A DNA stretch of 64,000 nt from Saccharibacillus sp. JS10 (GCF_024436065.1 NZ_JANFNS010000007.1:1-64000), one strand, 5' to 3'; positions 26,201 through 36,083 are shown, counted from the stretch's first letter. The notes: generated from the sequence alone by a model not told the origin. Translations and numbers: made by a program.

Positions 26201-26410
26201 AGAACCTCCTTGAACAGATCGCGATTTTGCATCGCAGTTGTACACTGTTGTCAGTATAATCCGCTTTGAATGAATGCGCAATGCGGAGCTTTTGAGTGAG
26301 GTCAGAGGCTGAATCCTGTTCTTGTTCTATGGTATGATGAAGAAAGATCGTAACTTGAGCGATCCGGCGACTACAATCTATGATCGCCTGATATGCGGAG
26401 GATGAACCTG

Positions 26411-28225
26411 GTGATGAGACGTATAACAAAGCCTTTTGTCAGATGGCTAAACGATATGAGAATTCGCAATAAGTTGATTTTCTTTTATGTAATCGTTGTC
26501 ATGATTCCGGTACTGATTGTCGGTTTTATTGTGATTCAATATTTTAGATTGGACGCGCTGGAAAAAGCGACCAAGCAGACGGAGAACAATGTACAGCGAA
26601 TCAAAACGCAGATTGAAAATCTGCTCAATGTACCAATTAGCGTATCCAATCAATTGCTGCTGGACCGAGATATGGAGCGTGTCGCAACTACGGTCTATCC
26701 GGCGGACAGACCGATTGAACTGGTCAATGCGTATCGCAATTATACCGATTTTACGAATTATGTGCGGGCTTATAGCGAAGTTCGCAGTATCCAATTGTTT
26801 ACCGACAACTCGACGTTGTTCAATAATTTGCAATTTATGAATGCGGATCGCGAGATCCAAGCGACAAACTGGTATAAACAAGCGATGCAGCAGCGCTCGA
26901 TTTTTTGGATGTATATCGATGATATGAATAATCCAAGACTTCAAAATAATAAGCAGCTGAGTCTGGTCAGACAGATCTTTTTCCCGAATACCGGCAAGCG
27001 AAGTGTGTTAGTGATTCAGATCAATACCGATTATTTGAACGAACTGCTGAGTCAAGAACCGTTCGATACGATGGTTGCAGATAAAGACGGATATATCGTA
27101 GCCGCGAAAAACCAAAGCTCGATCGGCAAAACGTTAGAAGAGATGGGATTTGAATTGGCTGCCGAAGATACCGAGCAAGAACGGTCATTTGAACGAAAGA
27201 TTGAAGGCGTTGATTATCAAGTGTCGATCAATACGTTGATTCCCGATTCCAGCGTGAGCGGATTGACGGTAGTATCGGCATTTTCTTCGGCAAGTATCGT
27301 ACATGACGCGAATCGAATCGGTCTGATCGGAGCGGGCTTGATCGTATTTATTCTATTTATGGCGCTACTTGCGGTATATTTCAATTCCCGGTTGATCAGT
27401 TCGCGGTTACTGAAATTGAATCGTAATCTGAACCGGGTAGCCGAAGGCGATCTGGGTACGGTCTCGCGTATCGACGGGCAAGACGAGATTGGTCAGTTAT
27501 CGGAACAGTTCAATTATATGGTCGTCAATATCAACGAACTCATGAGTCAAGTCTACGAAGCGAGCGAAGCGAATAATCGGATGGAAGTGATGCAGCGCGA
27601 GATCAAGCTCAAAATGCTCGCCAGTCAGATTAACCCCCACTTTTTGTTCAATGCGCTGGAATCGATTCGGATGCGTGCTCATATACAAGGCGAAAAAGAT
27701 ATTGCCCGTGCGGTTCAGCTATTAGGAAAACTGATTCGGCGTAATTTGGAATTGGGCAACCGGCATGCTTCCCTTCGCAGCGAGCTGGATATGGTACGTT
27801 CCTATTTGGATATTCAAAAATTCCGTCACGGAGATCGTCTGCATTACGAATTGTCGGCCGGCGAAGATACGCTAAATACGATGTTACCGCCGCTTATCAT
27901 ACAACCTTTGATCGAAAACGCTATCGTTCATGGTTTGGAAAACAAAGAAACCGAAGGTTGTGTCACACTTCATGCTGTTCGAATCGGAGAAGAAGTGTTG
28001 ATTGACGTAGTCGATAACGGTGCGGGAATGACGCCAGAACGATTGAAGCAAGTCGAAGAATCAATTCGCGAAAAAGAAGAAAGCGAAGAAAGTCGAATCG
28101 GGCTGCGTAACGTCCATCAACGATTGGTGATGACCTATGGCGAAGAATGTGGGTTACGCATTTCGAGTGAGCTTGGCAAAGGCACGCAAATTTACTTCAA
28201 GATACCTGCCGGGAGGGACGAGTAA
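26411..28225 (+). CDS. YesM-type sensor histidine kinase
   Basis: This 604-aa membrane kinase has helices at about residues 22-45 and 300-322 flanking an extracellular dCache-like sensing domain. A HAMP domain (RLISSRLLKLNRNLNRVAEG) and a LytS/YesM-type kinase domain follow, with phospho-acceptor His410 in NPHFLFNALES and the ATP-binding DNGAGM. GTG at 26411 is chosen because it lies nine bases after GGAGG; the ATG at 26414 would serve equally, while the ATGs at 26393 and 26402 overlap the ribosome binding site. The stop overlaps the next start (TAATG). Such pairs usually sense a carbohydrate and control a neighbouring ABC transporter. Confidence 0.92.
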   Translation: MMRRITKPFVRWLNDMRIRNKLIFFYVIVVMIPVLIVGFIVIQYFRLDALEKATKQTENNVQRIKTQIENLLNVPISVSNQLLLDRDMERVATTVYPADRPIELVNAYRNYTDFTNYVRAYSEVRSIQLFTDNSTLFNNLQFMNADREIQATNWYKQAMQQRSIFWMYIDDMNNPRLQNNKQLSLVRQIFFPNTGKRSVLVIQINTDYLNELLSQEPFDTMVADKDGYIVAAKNQSSIGKTLEEMGFELAAEDTEQERSFERKIEGVDYQVSINTLIPDSSVSGLTVVSAFSSASIVHDANRIGLIGAGLIVFILFMALLAVYFNSRLISSRLLKLNRNLNRVAEGDLGTVSRIDGQDEIGQLSEQFNYMVVNINELMSQVYEASEANNRMEVMQREIKLKMLASQINPHFLFNALESIRMRAHIQGEKDIARAVQLLGKLIRRNLELGNRHASLRSELDMVRSYLDIQKFRHGDRLHYELSAGEDTLNTMLPPLIIQPLIENAIVHGLENKETEGCVTLHAVRIGEEVLIDVVDNGAGMTPERLKQVEESIREKEESEESRIGLRNVHQRLVMTYGEECGLRISSELGKGTQIYFKIPAGRDE

Positions 28226-29811
28226 TGTATAAAGTGTTAATCGTAGACGATGAGCCTATGATTCGCGAAGGGCTGCGTACGATCGTAGATTGGGAATCGG
28301 AAGGCTTCAAGATCAGCGATACGGCTTCCAACGGAAAAGAAGGCTTCGAGAAATTCGGTCAGATTCAGCCGGATTTAACAATTGTCGATATTCGGATGCC
28401 GGGTATGACCGGGCTCGATCTGATCGAAAAAGTTCGTCAAAATAACGGAACTGCTCATTTTCTGATATTGAGTGGTTATGCAGAATTCGATTATGCAAAG
28501 CGTGCGATTGTGAACGGCGTAAATGGATATTTGCTCAAGCCGGTAGACGAAGTGGAGTTACTCGACGAATTGCGCCGGGTCCGAGATCTGCTAGAGCGAG
28601 AACAAGCTGCGCGCAGCGCCAAAATCGAGCAAGAAGCCGCGCTTCCCAAAGCGCAATTAGTAGAAGAATTACTGTTTGAAGAAAAGCCGCAAGATGAAAA
28701 TCATATCACTAAGCTTGCCTCAGCACTGGGGTTGTCGGCTCCTGCTTATCGGGTCTTGCTAGTCGATGCGCACGGAAGTATAGAAACAGAGTCGCGCCAA
28801 CATGCCGTATTCCGTCAACGGTTAAAAGAAAGTTTTGAAGAAAAAAACGGCGCTATTTTATTTTCGGCGGGTACGTATATCGGGCTGCTTTTAGTGCGGC
28901 AAAATCATACGGAATGTAGCCATACGCTGCAAAATCAGTTGTCCGATGCGGCAGGCGAATTGCATTTTCATGCGGCTTGCGGAGCCTCAATCGACGATTT
29001 GACCGAAGTATCGGCGTCTTTTCGCGAAGCAGAACGCTTATTACAGGCACGATTCTTTTTCGAAAGCGGTTCGGTCATCGATCAAGCCGCGTACAACCAG
29101 GTATTTGCAGATCAACCGACAGATGAAGATCTAACGGAATCCGAAGATATGCCGGAACTTGGCGAAAAGTTATATTATGCGCTCGATATTCGTAGCCGCG
29201 ATGCTGTGCAAAAGGTACTGAGTGAGCTAGAGCAACGATTAGCTTTCCGCAAAACAGACGAAGCGGGAGTGCGTAGCGAATATGCGCGAACGTTATCCCT
29301 TGCGATGGGAAAGTTATCTTCTGGCGGAAGTTCGTCTACGACCGAGCTTGCTCAAAATTATCATAGTCTGCTGTTATCCGACGTGAATCAAGCCCAAAGT
29401 TACGGAGCACTGAAAAGACAGATTCATACACGTCTCGGTGAAATGATTGATCGTTTCGGTGGTGCCAATAAAGATACGGTACTCAAGCAGATGATCGATT
29501 TTATTCAGCGTAATTATAATGAAAACCTCAAACTTGAGCTGCTTGCCGATATGTTTGGCTACAATAGCGGATATTTAGGTAAGTTGTTCAAAAACTACAC
29601 GGGACAGTATTTTAATGCGTTCGTGGATAAAGTCCGAGTCGAAAAAGCGAAGACGTTACTGGCTCAAGGGTTAAAAGTACATCAAGTCGCGGCAAGAGTC
29701 GGATACTCCAATGCCGATTATTTTCACGCTAAATTCCGAAAGTACGAAGGCACGTCTCCTTCGGCGTACCGAAGCGAAGTACATGGCGAGCAGCAAAGCG
29801 GCGAATCGTAA
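28225..29811 (+). CDS. YesN-type response regulator, AraC-family output
   Basis: This 528-aa regulator has a receiver domain (residues 1-120, acidic D8/D9, phospho-acceptor D55 in IVDIRMPG, Lys in YLLKPVDE). A variable middle region of about 300 residues and a C-terminal AraC helix-turn-helix pair (ENLKLELLADMFGYNSGYLG and VHQVAARVGYSNADYFHAKF) follow. It is translationally coupled to the kinase gene. The next genes on the strand are sugar ABC permeases, its likely targets. Confidence 0.93.
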   Translation: MYKVLIVDDEPMIREGLRTIVDWESEGFKISDTASNGKEGFEKFGQIQPDLTIVDIRMPGMTGLDLIEKVRQNNGTAHFLILSGYAEFDYAKRAIVNGVNGYLLKPVDEVELLDELRRVRDLLEREQAARSAKIEQEAALPKAQLVEELLFEEKPQDENHITKLASALGLSAPAYRVLLVDAHGSIETESRQHAVFRQRLKESFEEKNGAILFSAGTYIGLLLVRQNHTECSHTLQNQLSDAAGELHFHAACGASIDDLTEVSASFREAERLLQARFFFESGSVIDQAAYNQVFADQPTDEDLTESEDMPELGEKLYYALDIRSRDAVQKVLSELEQRLAFRKTDEAGVRSEYARTLSLAMGKLSSGGSSSTTELAQNYHSLLLSDVNQAQSYGALKRQIHTRLGEMIDRFGGANKDTVLKQMIDFIQRNYNENLKLELLADMFGYNSGYLGKLFKNYTGQYFNAFVDKVRVEKAKTLLAQGLKVHQVAARVGYSNADYFHAKFRKYEGTSPSAYRSEVHGEQQSGES

Positions 29812-29881
29812 ACCAAAGTCTATGATTAAAAAACGCAGCGTAAGCAATTGGAGTATAAATCTCTAATTGTTAGTCGGGCGA

Positions 29882-29927
29882 GGTGAGAATCAGAATTTAG
29901 ATCTCTGATTTTCACCCTATTTTTTTG
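29882..29927 (+). terminator. Terminator of the two-component operon
   Basis: GGTGAGAATCAGA and TCTGATTTTCACC form a long stem followed by T7. An AT-rich inverted repeat (CAATT/AATTG, 29845-29869) precedes it. Confidence 0.85.
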
Positions 29928-29990
29928 CGAATTTTTAGGTGAAACGTTTTTTATGTCTAATTTTCGCATGATTTTGTCTAAAATTCCTAG

Positions 29991-30004
29991 GGTATGCGCT
30001 TTCA
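29991..30004 (+). promoter_or_regulatory. Weak cre-like site upstream of the permease genes
   Basis: GGTATGCGCTTTCA has three differences from the CcpA consensus TGWAARCGYTWNCW. It is reported because better sites of this type lie before the second and third binding-protein genes. Confidence 0.25.
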
Positions 30005-30053
30005 TAAAAACCATCTATCATAAAATCATAAAGAAATCAGGAGGGGTAAATAT

Positions 30054-31049
30054 ATGGGAACGCTCACACCAGGCGGTAGTTCCAATAGGAATCCGGGTAC
30101 TCCTGCTGCTGATGCACTCGCTGGTAAGCGCTTTAAAAAGCAAGGTTTCTGGCGAACCGCTCTACAGCAAAGATACCTGTACTTAATGTCGTTGCCTTTT
30201 GTCATCTGGGCATTCATCTTCAGCTACTTGCCGTTATGGGGCTGGACGATGGCATTCCAAGACTTTAAACCGGCAAAAGGATTTTTCGAACAGAAATGGG
30301 TAGGGTTCGAGCATTTCGTCGAACTGTTCTCGGATGATCGGTTCTACCTCGCACTTCGTAACACGTTAGCGATGAGTGTAATGGGTCTGGTTGTCGGGTT
30401 TGTCGTTCCAATCATTTTCGCAGTCTTGCTCAATGAACTTCGCGGAATGATCTTCAAACGTTTTGTTCAAACGGTATCGTACCTGCCCCACTTCGTTTCT
30501 TGGGTCGTAGTAGCAGGTCTTGTTACGAAAATGCTTTCGACGCAAGGCGGTGCAATCAACGACTTGTTGGTCGGTCTTCATATTATTAACGAGCCGATTC
30601 AATTTATGGCTAAAGGCGAATGGTTCTGGTACATTGTAACCGCTTCCGATGTTTGGAAAGAGATGGGTTGGAACACAATCATCTATCTGGCGGCAATTAC
30701 AGGTATCGACCCTGAACTGTACGAAGCTTCCCGTGTCGACGGAGCAAGCCGGTACAGACAAATGTGGCATATTACCCTTCCGGGTATTCGGACAACGATC
30801 TCTGTACTCTTCATTATGCAGATCGGTCATTTGCTCCAAATCGGATTTGAAAAACAGTTCCTGCTCGGCAACAATCTGGTGCTGGAATACTCGCAGGTAC
30901 TTGAACTTTATGCGTTACAATACGGGCTCCAAATGGGACGCTTCTCGTATGGTACAGCGATCAGTATCTTCAACTCCGTTGTCAGCGTAATCCTACTGTT
31001 TACCGTCAACGGTATCTTCAAACGAGTATCCAAAGAAAGCATCATGTAA
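30054..31049 (+). CDS. Sugar ABC transporter permease, LplB type
   Basis: This 331-aa membrane protein has six predicted helices (LYLMSLPFVIWAFIFSYLPL first) and the EAA loop as EASRVDGASRYRQMWHITLPG split near residue 225, where the shared ATPase docks. The roughly 40-residue N-terminal extension is rich in Gly, Ser and Lys. AGGAGGGG precedes the ATG. It pairs with the permease 12 bases downstream. No ATPase gene is present, as usual for this family, so an MsmK-type ATPase elsewhere is inferred. Confidence 0.92.
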   Translation: MGTLTPGGSSNRNPGTPAADALAGKRFKKQGFWRTALQQRYLYLMSLPFVIWAFIFSYLPLWGWTMAFQDFKPAKGFFEQKWVGFEHFVELFSDDRFYLALRNTLAMSVMGLVVGFVVPIIFAVLLNELRGMIFKRFVQTVSYLPHFVSWVVVAGLVTKMLSTQGGAINDLLVGLHIINEPIQFMAKGEWFWYIVTASDVWKEMGWNTIIYLAAITGIDPELYEASRVDGASRYRQMWHITLPGIRTTISVLFIMQIGHLLQIGFEKQFLLGNNLVLEYSQVLELYALQYGLQMGRFSYGTAISIFNSVVSVILLFTVNGIFKRVSKESIM

Positions 31050-31061
31050 GGGGGGACAATT

Positions 31062-31970
31062 ATGGCAGCACCTAAAGCATTTAATGCCACGCGAGGCGAT
31101 AAAATATTCGATATTGCGAACATTGTTTTGATGTCGCTGGTTCTGATCGTGACGTTGTATCCGTTCTTGAACGTACTTGCGATCTCGCTCAACGAGTCGT
31201 CCGATACCGTTCGAGGCGGCGTTACCATCATTCCACGTGCTTTTACCTTTGATAACTATCAGCAGATCTTCCAGTATGAAGGATTGATTCGCGGTCTGTG
31301 GAACTCGATTCTTCGTACCGTAATCGGTACCGTCTTCGGTCTGATCAGTGCTTCGATGTTGGCGTATACGCTGAGTCGACCAGACTTCCAAGCTCGTAAG
31401 TTTACTTCGACTTTCTTGGTTGTGACGATGTATGTCAGCGGCGGTATGATTCCGGTTTATATCTTGTTCCGCGATCTGGGACTGCTGGGTTCGTTCTGGG
31501 TCTACATTTTGCCAGGTATCGTCAGTGCATTTAACGTTATCGTTATTCGCTCGTTTATGGATGGTCTTCCATACGCGTTGCAAGAATCGGCAAAACTTGA
31601 TGGAGCGAACGATTTAACGATCTTCTTCCGTATCATTTTGCCGCTTTGTAAGCCGGTACTTGCGACTATCGCGTTGTTCCTTGCCGTTGGACAATGGAAT
31701 TCGTGGTTCGATACGTATTTGTACAACGGACGTCATCCAGAATTAACGACGCTTCAATACGAATTGATGAAAGTTCTACAAAGTACGCAACAAGGCGGTA
31801 GCGGTCAGCAGATCAATGCTGCGGACATGGCGCAAAAAATGACGCAAATCTCGCCAGAATCGATCAAAATGGCAATTACCATCGTCGTTACCGTACCGAT
31901 CTTGATCGTGTACCCGTTCTTGCAAAGATACTTCGTAAGCGGTATGACGCTTGGCGCAGTAAAATCGTAA
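31062..31970 (+). CDS. Carbohydrate ABC transporter permease, YtcP/LplC type
   Basis: This 302-aa protein of six helices is the second half of the heterodimeric permease. The EAA loop reads QESAKLDGANDLTIFFRIIL (near residue 175). A characteristic long loop near residues 235-270, rich in Gln and Thr, precedes the last helix, and the protein ends RYFVSGMTLGAVKS. GGGGGGAC precedes the ATG. A hairpin and a binding-protein gene follow. Confidence 0.92.
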   Translation: MAAPKAFNATRGDKIFDIANIVLMSLVLIVTLYPFLNVLAISLNESSDTVRGGVTIIPRAFTFDNYQQIFQYEGLIRGLWNSILRTVIGTVFGLISASMLAYTLSRPDFQARKFTSTFLVVTMYVSGGMIPVYILFRDLGLLGSFWVYILPGIVSAFNVIVIRSFMDGLPYALQESAKLDGANDLTIFFRIILPLCKPVLATIALFLAVGQWNSWFDTYLYNGRHPELTTLQYELMKVLQSTQQGGSGQQINAADMAQKMTQISPESIKMAITIVVTVPILIVYPFLQRYFVSGMTLGAVKS

Positions 31971-32007
31971 TTCAAGTTCTATCGTAAACAGGCAGCTTAG
32001 GTATTCA

Positions 32008-32027
32008 CGGGAGGCTACTGCCTCCCG
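32008..32027 (+). other. GC-rich intercistronic stem-loop
   Basis: CGGGAGGC-TACT-GCCTCCCG is a perfect 8-bp hairpin without a T-run, 38 bases after the permease stop. It probably protects or processes the mRNA so that the binding protein is made in excess over the permeases. Confidence 0.6.
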
Positions 32028-32146
32028 ATATACAAAGGGCGCTTTGCGGAATAAGCGGAAATGAACATTTGCGTTTATTGTGACGAAGTGACCCATATAG
32101 AGAAAAAGAGCAATTTCAGGGTGATTGAAAAGGGAGGCTTTTTAAA

Positions 32147-33841
32147 GTGGGAAATAAAAAAGTGAAATGGGTAGCGCCGGTTGCACTGGCATCTATCGTA
32201 GGCTTAACCGCATGTGGCGGAGCAAGTAGCGATAATCGTTCGGCAGAAGAAGTAGAAAGCGGTCCGATTTCGTTCAGCTTGTTCAGCGCAGATTCAAATA
32301 GCAACTGGGTTGGGATGAAAGACGCCGTAGGCGCAGCGATTACAGAAAAAACAGGAGTGACGTTGGACGCGGAATACGCAATCGGCGGCGACACGCAAAA
32401 AGTATCATTGATGGTCGCGTCGGGCGAATATCCGGATTTGATTATGCCAAAAGGCGATACAAGCAAGCTTGTAGACGCCGGAGCATTGGTCGATCTAACC
32501 GATCTTATCGAACAATATGCGCCAAATATCAAAAAGATGTATGCCGAAGATATGAACCGTCTGAAGTACAGCAAAGAAGACCAATCGATCTATATCATTC
32601 CGACGTATACGGGTGTGGGACAGACGACATTCGATGCAGGCGGCGGCTTTGAATTGCAACTCGAAGTGCTCAAAGAACTTGGGTACCCAGAAATTCGTAC
32701 ACTCGAAGATTTCGAGAAAGCCATCAAAGAATATTACGAGAAAAATCCAACAATCAACGGTCAGCCTACGATTCCTTTATCGCTGAACGCGGATGATTGG
32801 AAAATGATGATCGGCGTAACGAACCCGGCATTTTTGGCTACAGGGCTTCCGGATAACGGCGAATTCGCGATCAACCCGGATACGTATGAATCGCAGCTTC
32901 ATTACAAACGTCCGGAAGAAAAAGAATATTTCCGCTGGTTGAACAAAATGTACAACGAAGGTCTGCTGGATAAAGAAACTTTCACGCAAAAAAGCGACCA
33001 ATATTTAGCGAAAATTTCGAGTGGACGCGTTCTCGGTACGATCAATCAAGAATGGGATTACTCTGAAGCAGAAAATGCACTGAAAGGATCAAGCGATCCA
33101 ACGACGCAAAACCGTATTTACGGTCACTTCCCAGTAACGCTAAACGAGCAATACAAAGATCATTCCTTTATGGACGTAGGTTTCCCAGGTGGATACGGAA
33201 TCGGTCTGACGACCAATTTGAGCGATGCGGAACAAATCCGTGCCATTAAATTCTTGGACTTTTTAGCATCGGATGAAGGTCAAGTGCTTGTTCAATGGGG
33301 CGTTGAAGGCGACCATTACAATGTAGAAGATGGCAAGCGTGTGATTCCACAAGAGATCCAAGACCGCAAAACGAACGATAACGTAGCGTTTACCAAAGAA
33401 ACCGGAATCGGTATGTACACTACGATGTCTCCGCATTATGGCGACGGTGTCAAAGACGAAACGGGCAATTATTACACAACGAACTTCCCGGAACAGATTC
33501 AAAATGCGTATACGCAACCGGAAAAAGATGCTTTGAAGCAATATAATGCAACGACATGGAAAGATCTATTCCCACAAGCAGACGAACTCGGTACAAGCGC
33601 TTGGGGCGCCGCGTACAATTTGCCAGCTCCAAACGATTCGTCGTACACGGTTTCGTTCCAAAAGTCGCAGGACATTGTCCGTAAACGGATTCCGGAAGCG
33701 ATTCTCGCTCCAGCCGATCAATTCGATACGATCTACGATGGTATGTTGGAAGAATTGAACGCGGACGATATTTTGGAAATGGAAAAAATCTTCTCGCAGC
33801 AGATCAAAGATACGGTTGAACTATGGGGTACAGGCAAGTAA
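32147..33841 (+). CDS. Extracellular sugar-binding lipoprotein 1, LplA type
   Basis: This 564-aa lipoprotein has a signal peptide ending in the lipobox LTAC with Cys23 as the lipidated residue. A large substrate-binding domain follows, with blocks shared by the next two proteins (ASGEYPDLIMPKGDTSKL, GGGFELQLEVLKELGYPEIR, YKDHSFMDVG, TTWKDLFPQ). The start is GTG at 32147 after GGGAGG. It sits in the permease operon behind the hairpin at 32008. It is the most divergent of the three paralogues. The ligand is unknown, probably an oligosaccharide given the large family size. Confidence 0.92.
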   Translation: MGNKKVKWVAPVALASIVGLTACGGASSDNRSAEEVESGPISFSLFSADSNSNWVGMKDAVGAAITEKTGVTLDAEYAIGGDTQKVSLMVASGEYPDLIMPKGDTSKLVDAGALVDLTDLIEQYAPNIKKMYAEDMNRLKYSKEDQSIYIIPTYTGVGQTTFDAGGGFELQLEVLKELGYPEIRTLEDFEKAIKEYYEKNPTINGQPTIPLSLNADDWKMMIGVTNPAFLATGLPDNGEFAINPDTYESQLHYKRPEEKEYFRWLNKMYNEGLLDKETFTQKSDQYLAKISSGRVLGTINQEWDYSEAENALKGSSDPTTQNRIYGHFPVTLNEQYKDHSFMDVGFPGGYGIGLTTNLSDAEQIRAIKFLDFLASDEGQVLVQWGVEGDHYNVEDGKRVIPQEIQDRKTNDNVAFTKETGIGMYTTMSPHYGDGVKDETGNYYTTNFPEQIQNAYTQPEKDALKQYNATTWKDLFPQADELGTSAWGAAYNLPAPNDSSYTVSFQKSQDIVRKRIPEAILAPADQFDTIYDGMLEELNADDILEMEKIFSQQIKDTVELWGTGK

Positions 33842-33867
33842 ATGTAGGTTTTAAAAAGAATAAATTT

Positions 33868-33906
33868 AAAGAAAAAGAATCCTAAAAAGGATTCTTTTTC
33901 TTTTTG
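33868..33906 (+). terminator. Terminator after binding protein 1
   Basis: AAAGAAAAAGAATCC pairs with GGATTCTTTTTCTTT, loop TAAAAA, with further T residues. Confidence 0.85.
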
Positions 33907-33927
33907 ATAAAAATATAAACATTTTTG

Positions 33928-33956
33928 TTGACAAAACGTTTTCGGAGTATTATATT
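33928..33956 (+). promoter_or_regulatory. Promoter of binding protein 2
   Basis: TTGACA (33928-33933) and TATATT (33951-33956) have 17-base spacing. AAAACGTTTTC between the boxes is a half-palindromic LacI-family core. The transcript would carry a leader of about 240 bases. Confidence 0.8.
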
Positions 33957-33962
33957 CTTAAC

Positions 33963-33976
33963 TGTAAGCACTTACA
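33963..33976 (+). promoter_or_regulatory. LacI/CcpA-like operator at the transcription start of binding protein 2
   Basis: TGTAAGCACTTACA is a near-perfect palindrome that fits the cre consensus except at the central CG (CA here). It starts seven bases after the -10 element, a position for repression. Confidence 0.6.
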
Positions 33977-34083
33977 TTACATGAAACAGCGATTTTAGCT
34001 TTATTCGAAAACGGTTCACCTAAGACTAAAAGTTATTAGTTAGGATGGATTTTGCAGAATAAAGCTTAATTATTTATTAATAA

Positions 34084-34097
34084 TGTAAACGCTTTAA
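34084..34097 (+). promoter_or_regulatory. cre-like site in the leader of binding protein 2
   Basis: TGTAAACGCTTTAA matches TGWAARCGYTWNCW with one mismatch, about 115 bases before the start codon, where it could act as a roadblock. Confidence 0.55.
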
Positions 34098-34199
34098 ATC
34101 CAAATGATTAAAGAATTGTTGCTTGTCCAAGAGTCGGTATGATCGGGCAGCGCCCGTTGTACGCATATAAAAAATCCGTCCTAAGGGGGATGTCGATTA

Positions 34200-35912
34200 A
34201 TGAAAGGGAAAACAAAAAAGATTGCAGCGTTGCTTATGACGAGCACGTTGGTGGTAGCAGCAGGATGCGGTGGCGGCGATACAGCAAAGCCTGCAAGCAC
34301 AGGTGGAAATAATGCCGCAACAGACGGGGCGCCAAGCACAGAACCGGTAACGTTCACGTTCTTCGGCGGCGACGCTAGCCCAAACTGGAACAACATGCAA
34401 GATGCAGTAGGCAAAGTGATTACCGAAAAAACAGGCGTATCGCTTGAAGCCGAATTTGCAGTAAGCGGAACCGATCAGCAAAAGATCGCATTGATGATTG
34501 CTTCCGGCGAGTATCCAGAAATCATTTTCCCTAAAGGCGAAACCAGCAAGCTGGTAGACGCGGGCGCTATGGTAGACTTGACTCCGCTGATCGATCAGTA
34601 TGCGCCGAATATCAAAAAGATCTACGGCCCTTACATGAATCGTCTGAAATTCAGCAAAGAAGATCCAGCAATCTATACGATCCCAACGAACGCGATGGTC
34701 GATCAGACTCCGTTTGACGCAGGCGGCGGATTTGAACTCCAACTTGCGGTACTCGAAGAACTCGGTTATCCAGAGATTCGTACAGTTGAAGACTTCGAGA
34801 AAGCGCTGCGCGATTATTACGAGAAAAACCCGACAATCGATGGTCAACCGACCATTCCTTTAACTTTAAATGCAGATGACTGGAAAATCATGATTACCGT
34901 AACGAACCCTGCCGTATACGCAACAGGCGGACCGGATGACGGCGAATATTATGTGGATCCAGAAACATACGAAGCTAAATTGCACTACAAACGTCCAGAA
35001 GAAAAAGAATACTTCCGTTGGCTCAACCATATGTACAACACAGGTCTGCTGGACAAAGAATCGTTCACTCAAAAGAACGATCAATATCTGGCTAAAATCT
35101 CGAGCGGACGCGTACTCGGTCTGATCGACCAAGATTGGGATTACCAAGAAGCTGAAAACTCCCTCAAAAGTGCAGGCAAACATGAGCGTACGTACGGTCA
35201 TTTCCCGGTTACTTTGACAGAGGAGTACAAAGACCATTCGTTCGTCGATATCGGTAACGGTTCCGGTTACGGCGTAGGTCTGACAACGGCTTTGAGTGAA
35301 GAAGAACAAATCCGTGCGATTCAATTCCTGGACTGGATGGCTTCTGACGAAGCTCAAATCTTGAACAACTGGGGCGTTGAAGGCGAACATTATGTATTGG
35401 AAGACGGCAAACGTGTCATTCCTGCCGATGTTCAAGATCGCAAGTCGAACGAAAATGCCGCATTCACAAAAGAATCGGGCGTAGGCCTGTATGCGCCATT
35501 GTCTGTACGTTATGGCGATGGTGTTAAAGACTCAACGGACAACTACTACACAACAAATTATCCAGAGCTGATCACAGCGAACTACAGCGAGCCTATGAAA
35601 AAAGCTTTGGCAGCGTATGAAGCAACGACTTGGAAAGATCTGTTCCCGGGCAAAGACGAGTTCCCTGTTAAAGAGTGGGGCGCTGCGTACAACTTGCCGG
35701 CTCCAAGCGGTTCGGATTACACGGTTGCTTTCCAAAAATCGCAAGATATCGTGCGTAAAGCCATTCCGGCTGCAATCGTTGCAACACCTGAACAATTCGA
35801 CGGCATTTACGATCAAATGTTGACCGAGCTTGACGGGAACGGCATTCCAGAGATGGAAGCGACGTATACCCAATTGATCAAAGACACGGTAGAAGCTTGG
35901 AACGCGAAATAA
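34200..35912 (+). CDS. Extracellular sugar-binding lipoprotein 2, LplA type
   Basis: This 570-aa lipoprotein has a signal peptide with lipobox VAAGC (Cys23), a Gly/Ala/Thr-rich linker and a family 1 binding domain. It is much closer to binding protein 3 than to binding protein 1: it shares TFTFFGGDASPNW, AVSGTDQQKIALMIASGEYP, GYPEIRTVEDFEKAL and AIPAAIVATPEQF with the third protein. It has its own promoter, operators and terminator, so it can be expressed independently of the permeases. GGGGGATG precedes the ATG. Confidence 0.92.
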   Translation: MKGKTKKIAALLMTSTLVVAAGCGGGDTAKPASTGGNNAATDGAPSTEPVTFTFFGGDASPNWNNMQDAVGKVITEKTGVSLEAEFAVSGTDQQKIALMIASGEYPEIIFPKGETSKLVDAGAMVDLTPLIDQYAPNIKKIYGPYMNRLKFSKEDPAIYTIPTNAMVDQTPFDAGGGFELQLAVLEELGYPEIRTVEDFEKALRDYYEKNPTIDGQPTIPLTLNADDWKIMITVTNPAVYATGGPDDGEYYVDPETYEAKLHYKRPEEKEYFRWLNHMYNTGLLDKESFTQKNDQYLAKISSGRVLGLIDQDWDYQEAENSLKSAGKHERTYGHFPVTLTEEYKDHSFVDIGNGSGYGVGLTTALSEEEQIRAIQFLDWMASDEAQILNNWGVEGEHYVLEDGKRVIPADVQDRKSNENAAFTKESGVGLYAPLSVRYGDGVKDSTDNYYTTNYPELITANYSEPMKKALAAYEATTWKDLFPGKDEFPVKEWGAAYNLPAPSGSDYTVAFQKSQDIVRKAIPAAIVATPEQFDGIYDQMLTELDGNGIPEMEATYTQLIKDTVEAWNAK

Positions 35913-35940
35913 GCGATCTGCTTTGATCCAAATCAAATCA

Positions 35941-35976
35941 AACAACCTTCGTCCTTAGAGATGAAGGTTGTTTTGT
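35941..35976 (+). terminator. Terminator after binding protein 2
   Basis: AACAACCTTC (35941-35950) pairs with GAAGGTTGTT (35963-35972), followed by T residues. Confidence 0.8.
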
Positions 35977-36017
35977 TATTCTCTAACTATTTTTTAAAAA
36001 AGTTATCAATTTAGAAA

Positions 36018-36031
36018 TGTAAGCGTTCTCA
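36018..36031 (+). promoter_or_regulatory. cre-like operator over the -35 of binding protein 3
   Basis: TGTAAGCGTTCTCA matches the cre consensus with one mismatch and contains the -35 hexamer TTCTCA, so bound CcpA or LacI-type repressor would exclude RNA polymerase. Confidence 0.6.
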
Positions 36032-36054
36032 AAAAGAAAAAAGTAGGATATAAT
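36026..36054 (+). promoter_or_regulatory. Promoter of binding protein 3
   Basis: TTCTCA (36026-36031) and a perfect TATAAT (36049-36054) are 17 bases apart. Confidence 0.65.
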
Positions 36055-36083
36055 AAAGCGGAGCAAACGATACATGCTCAAAA

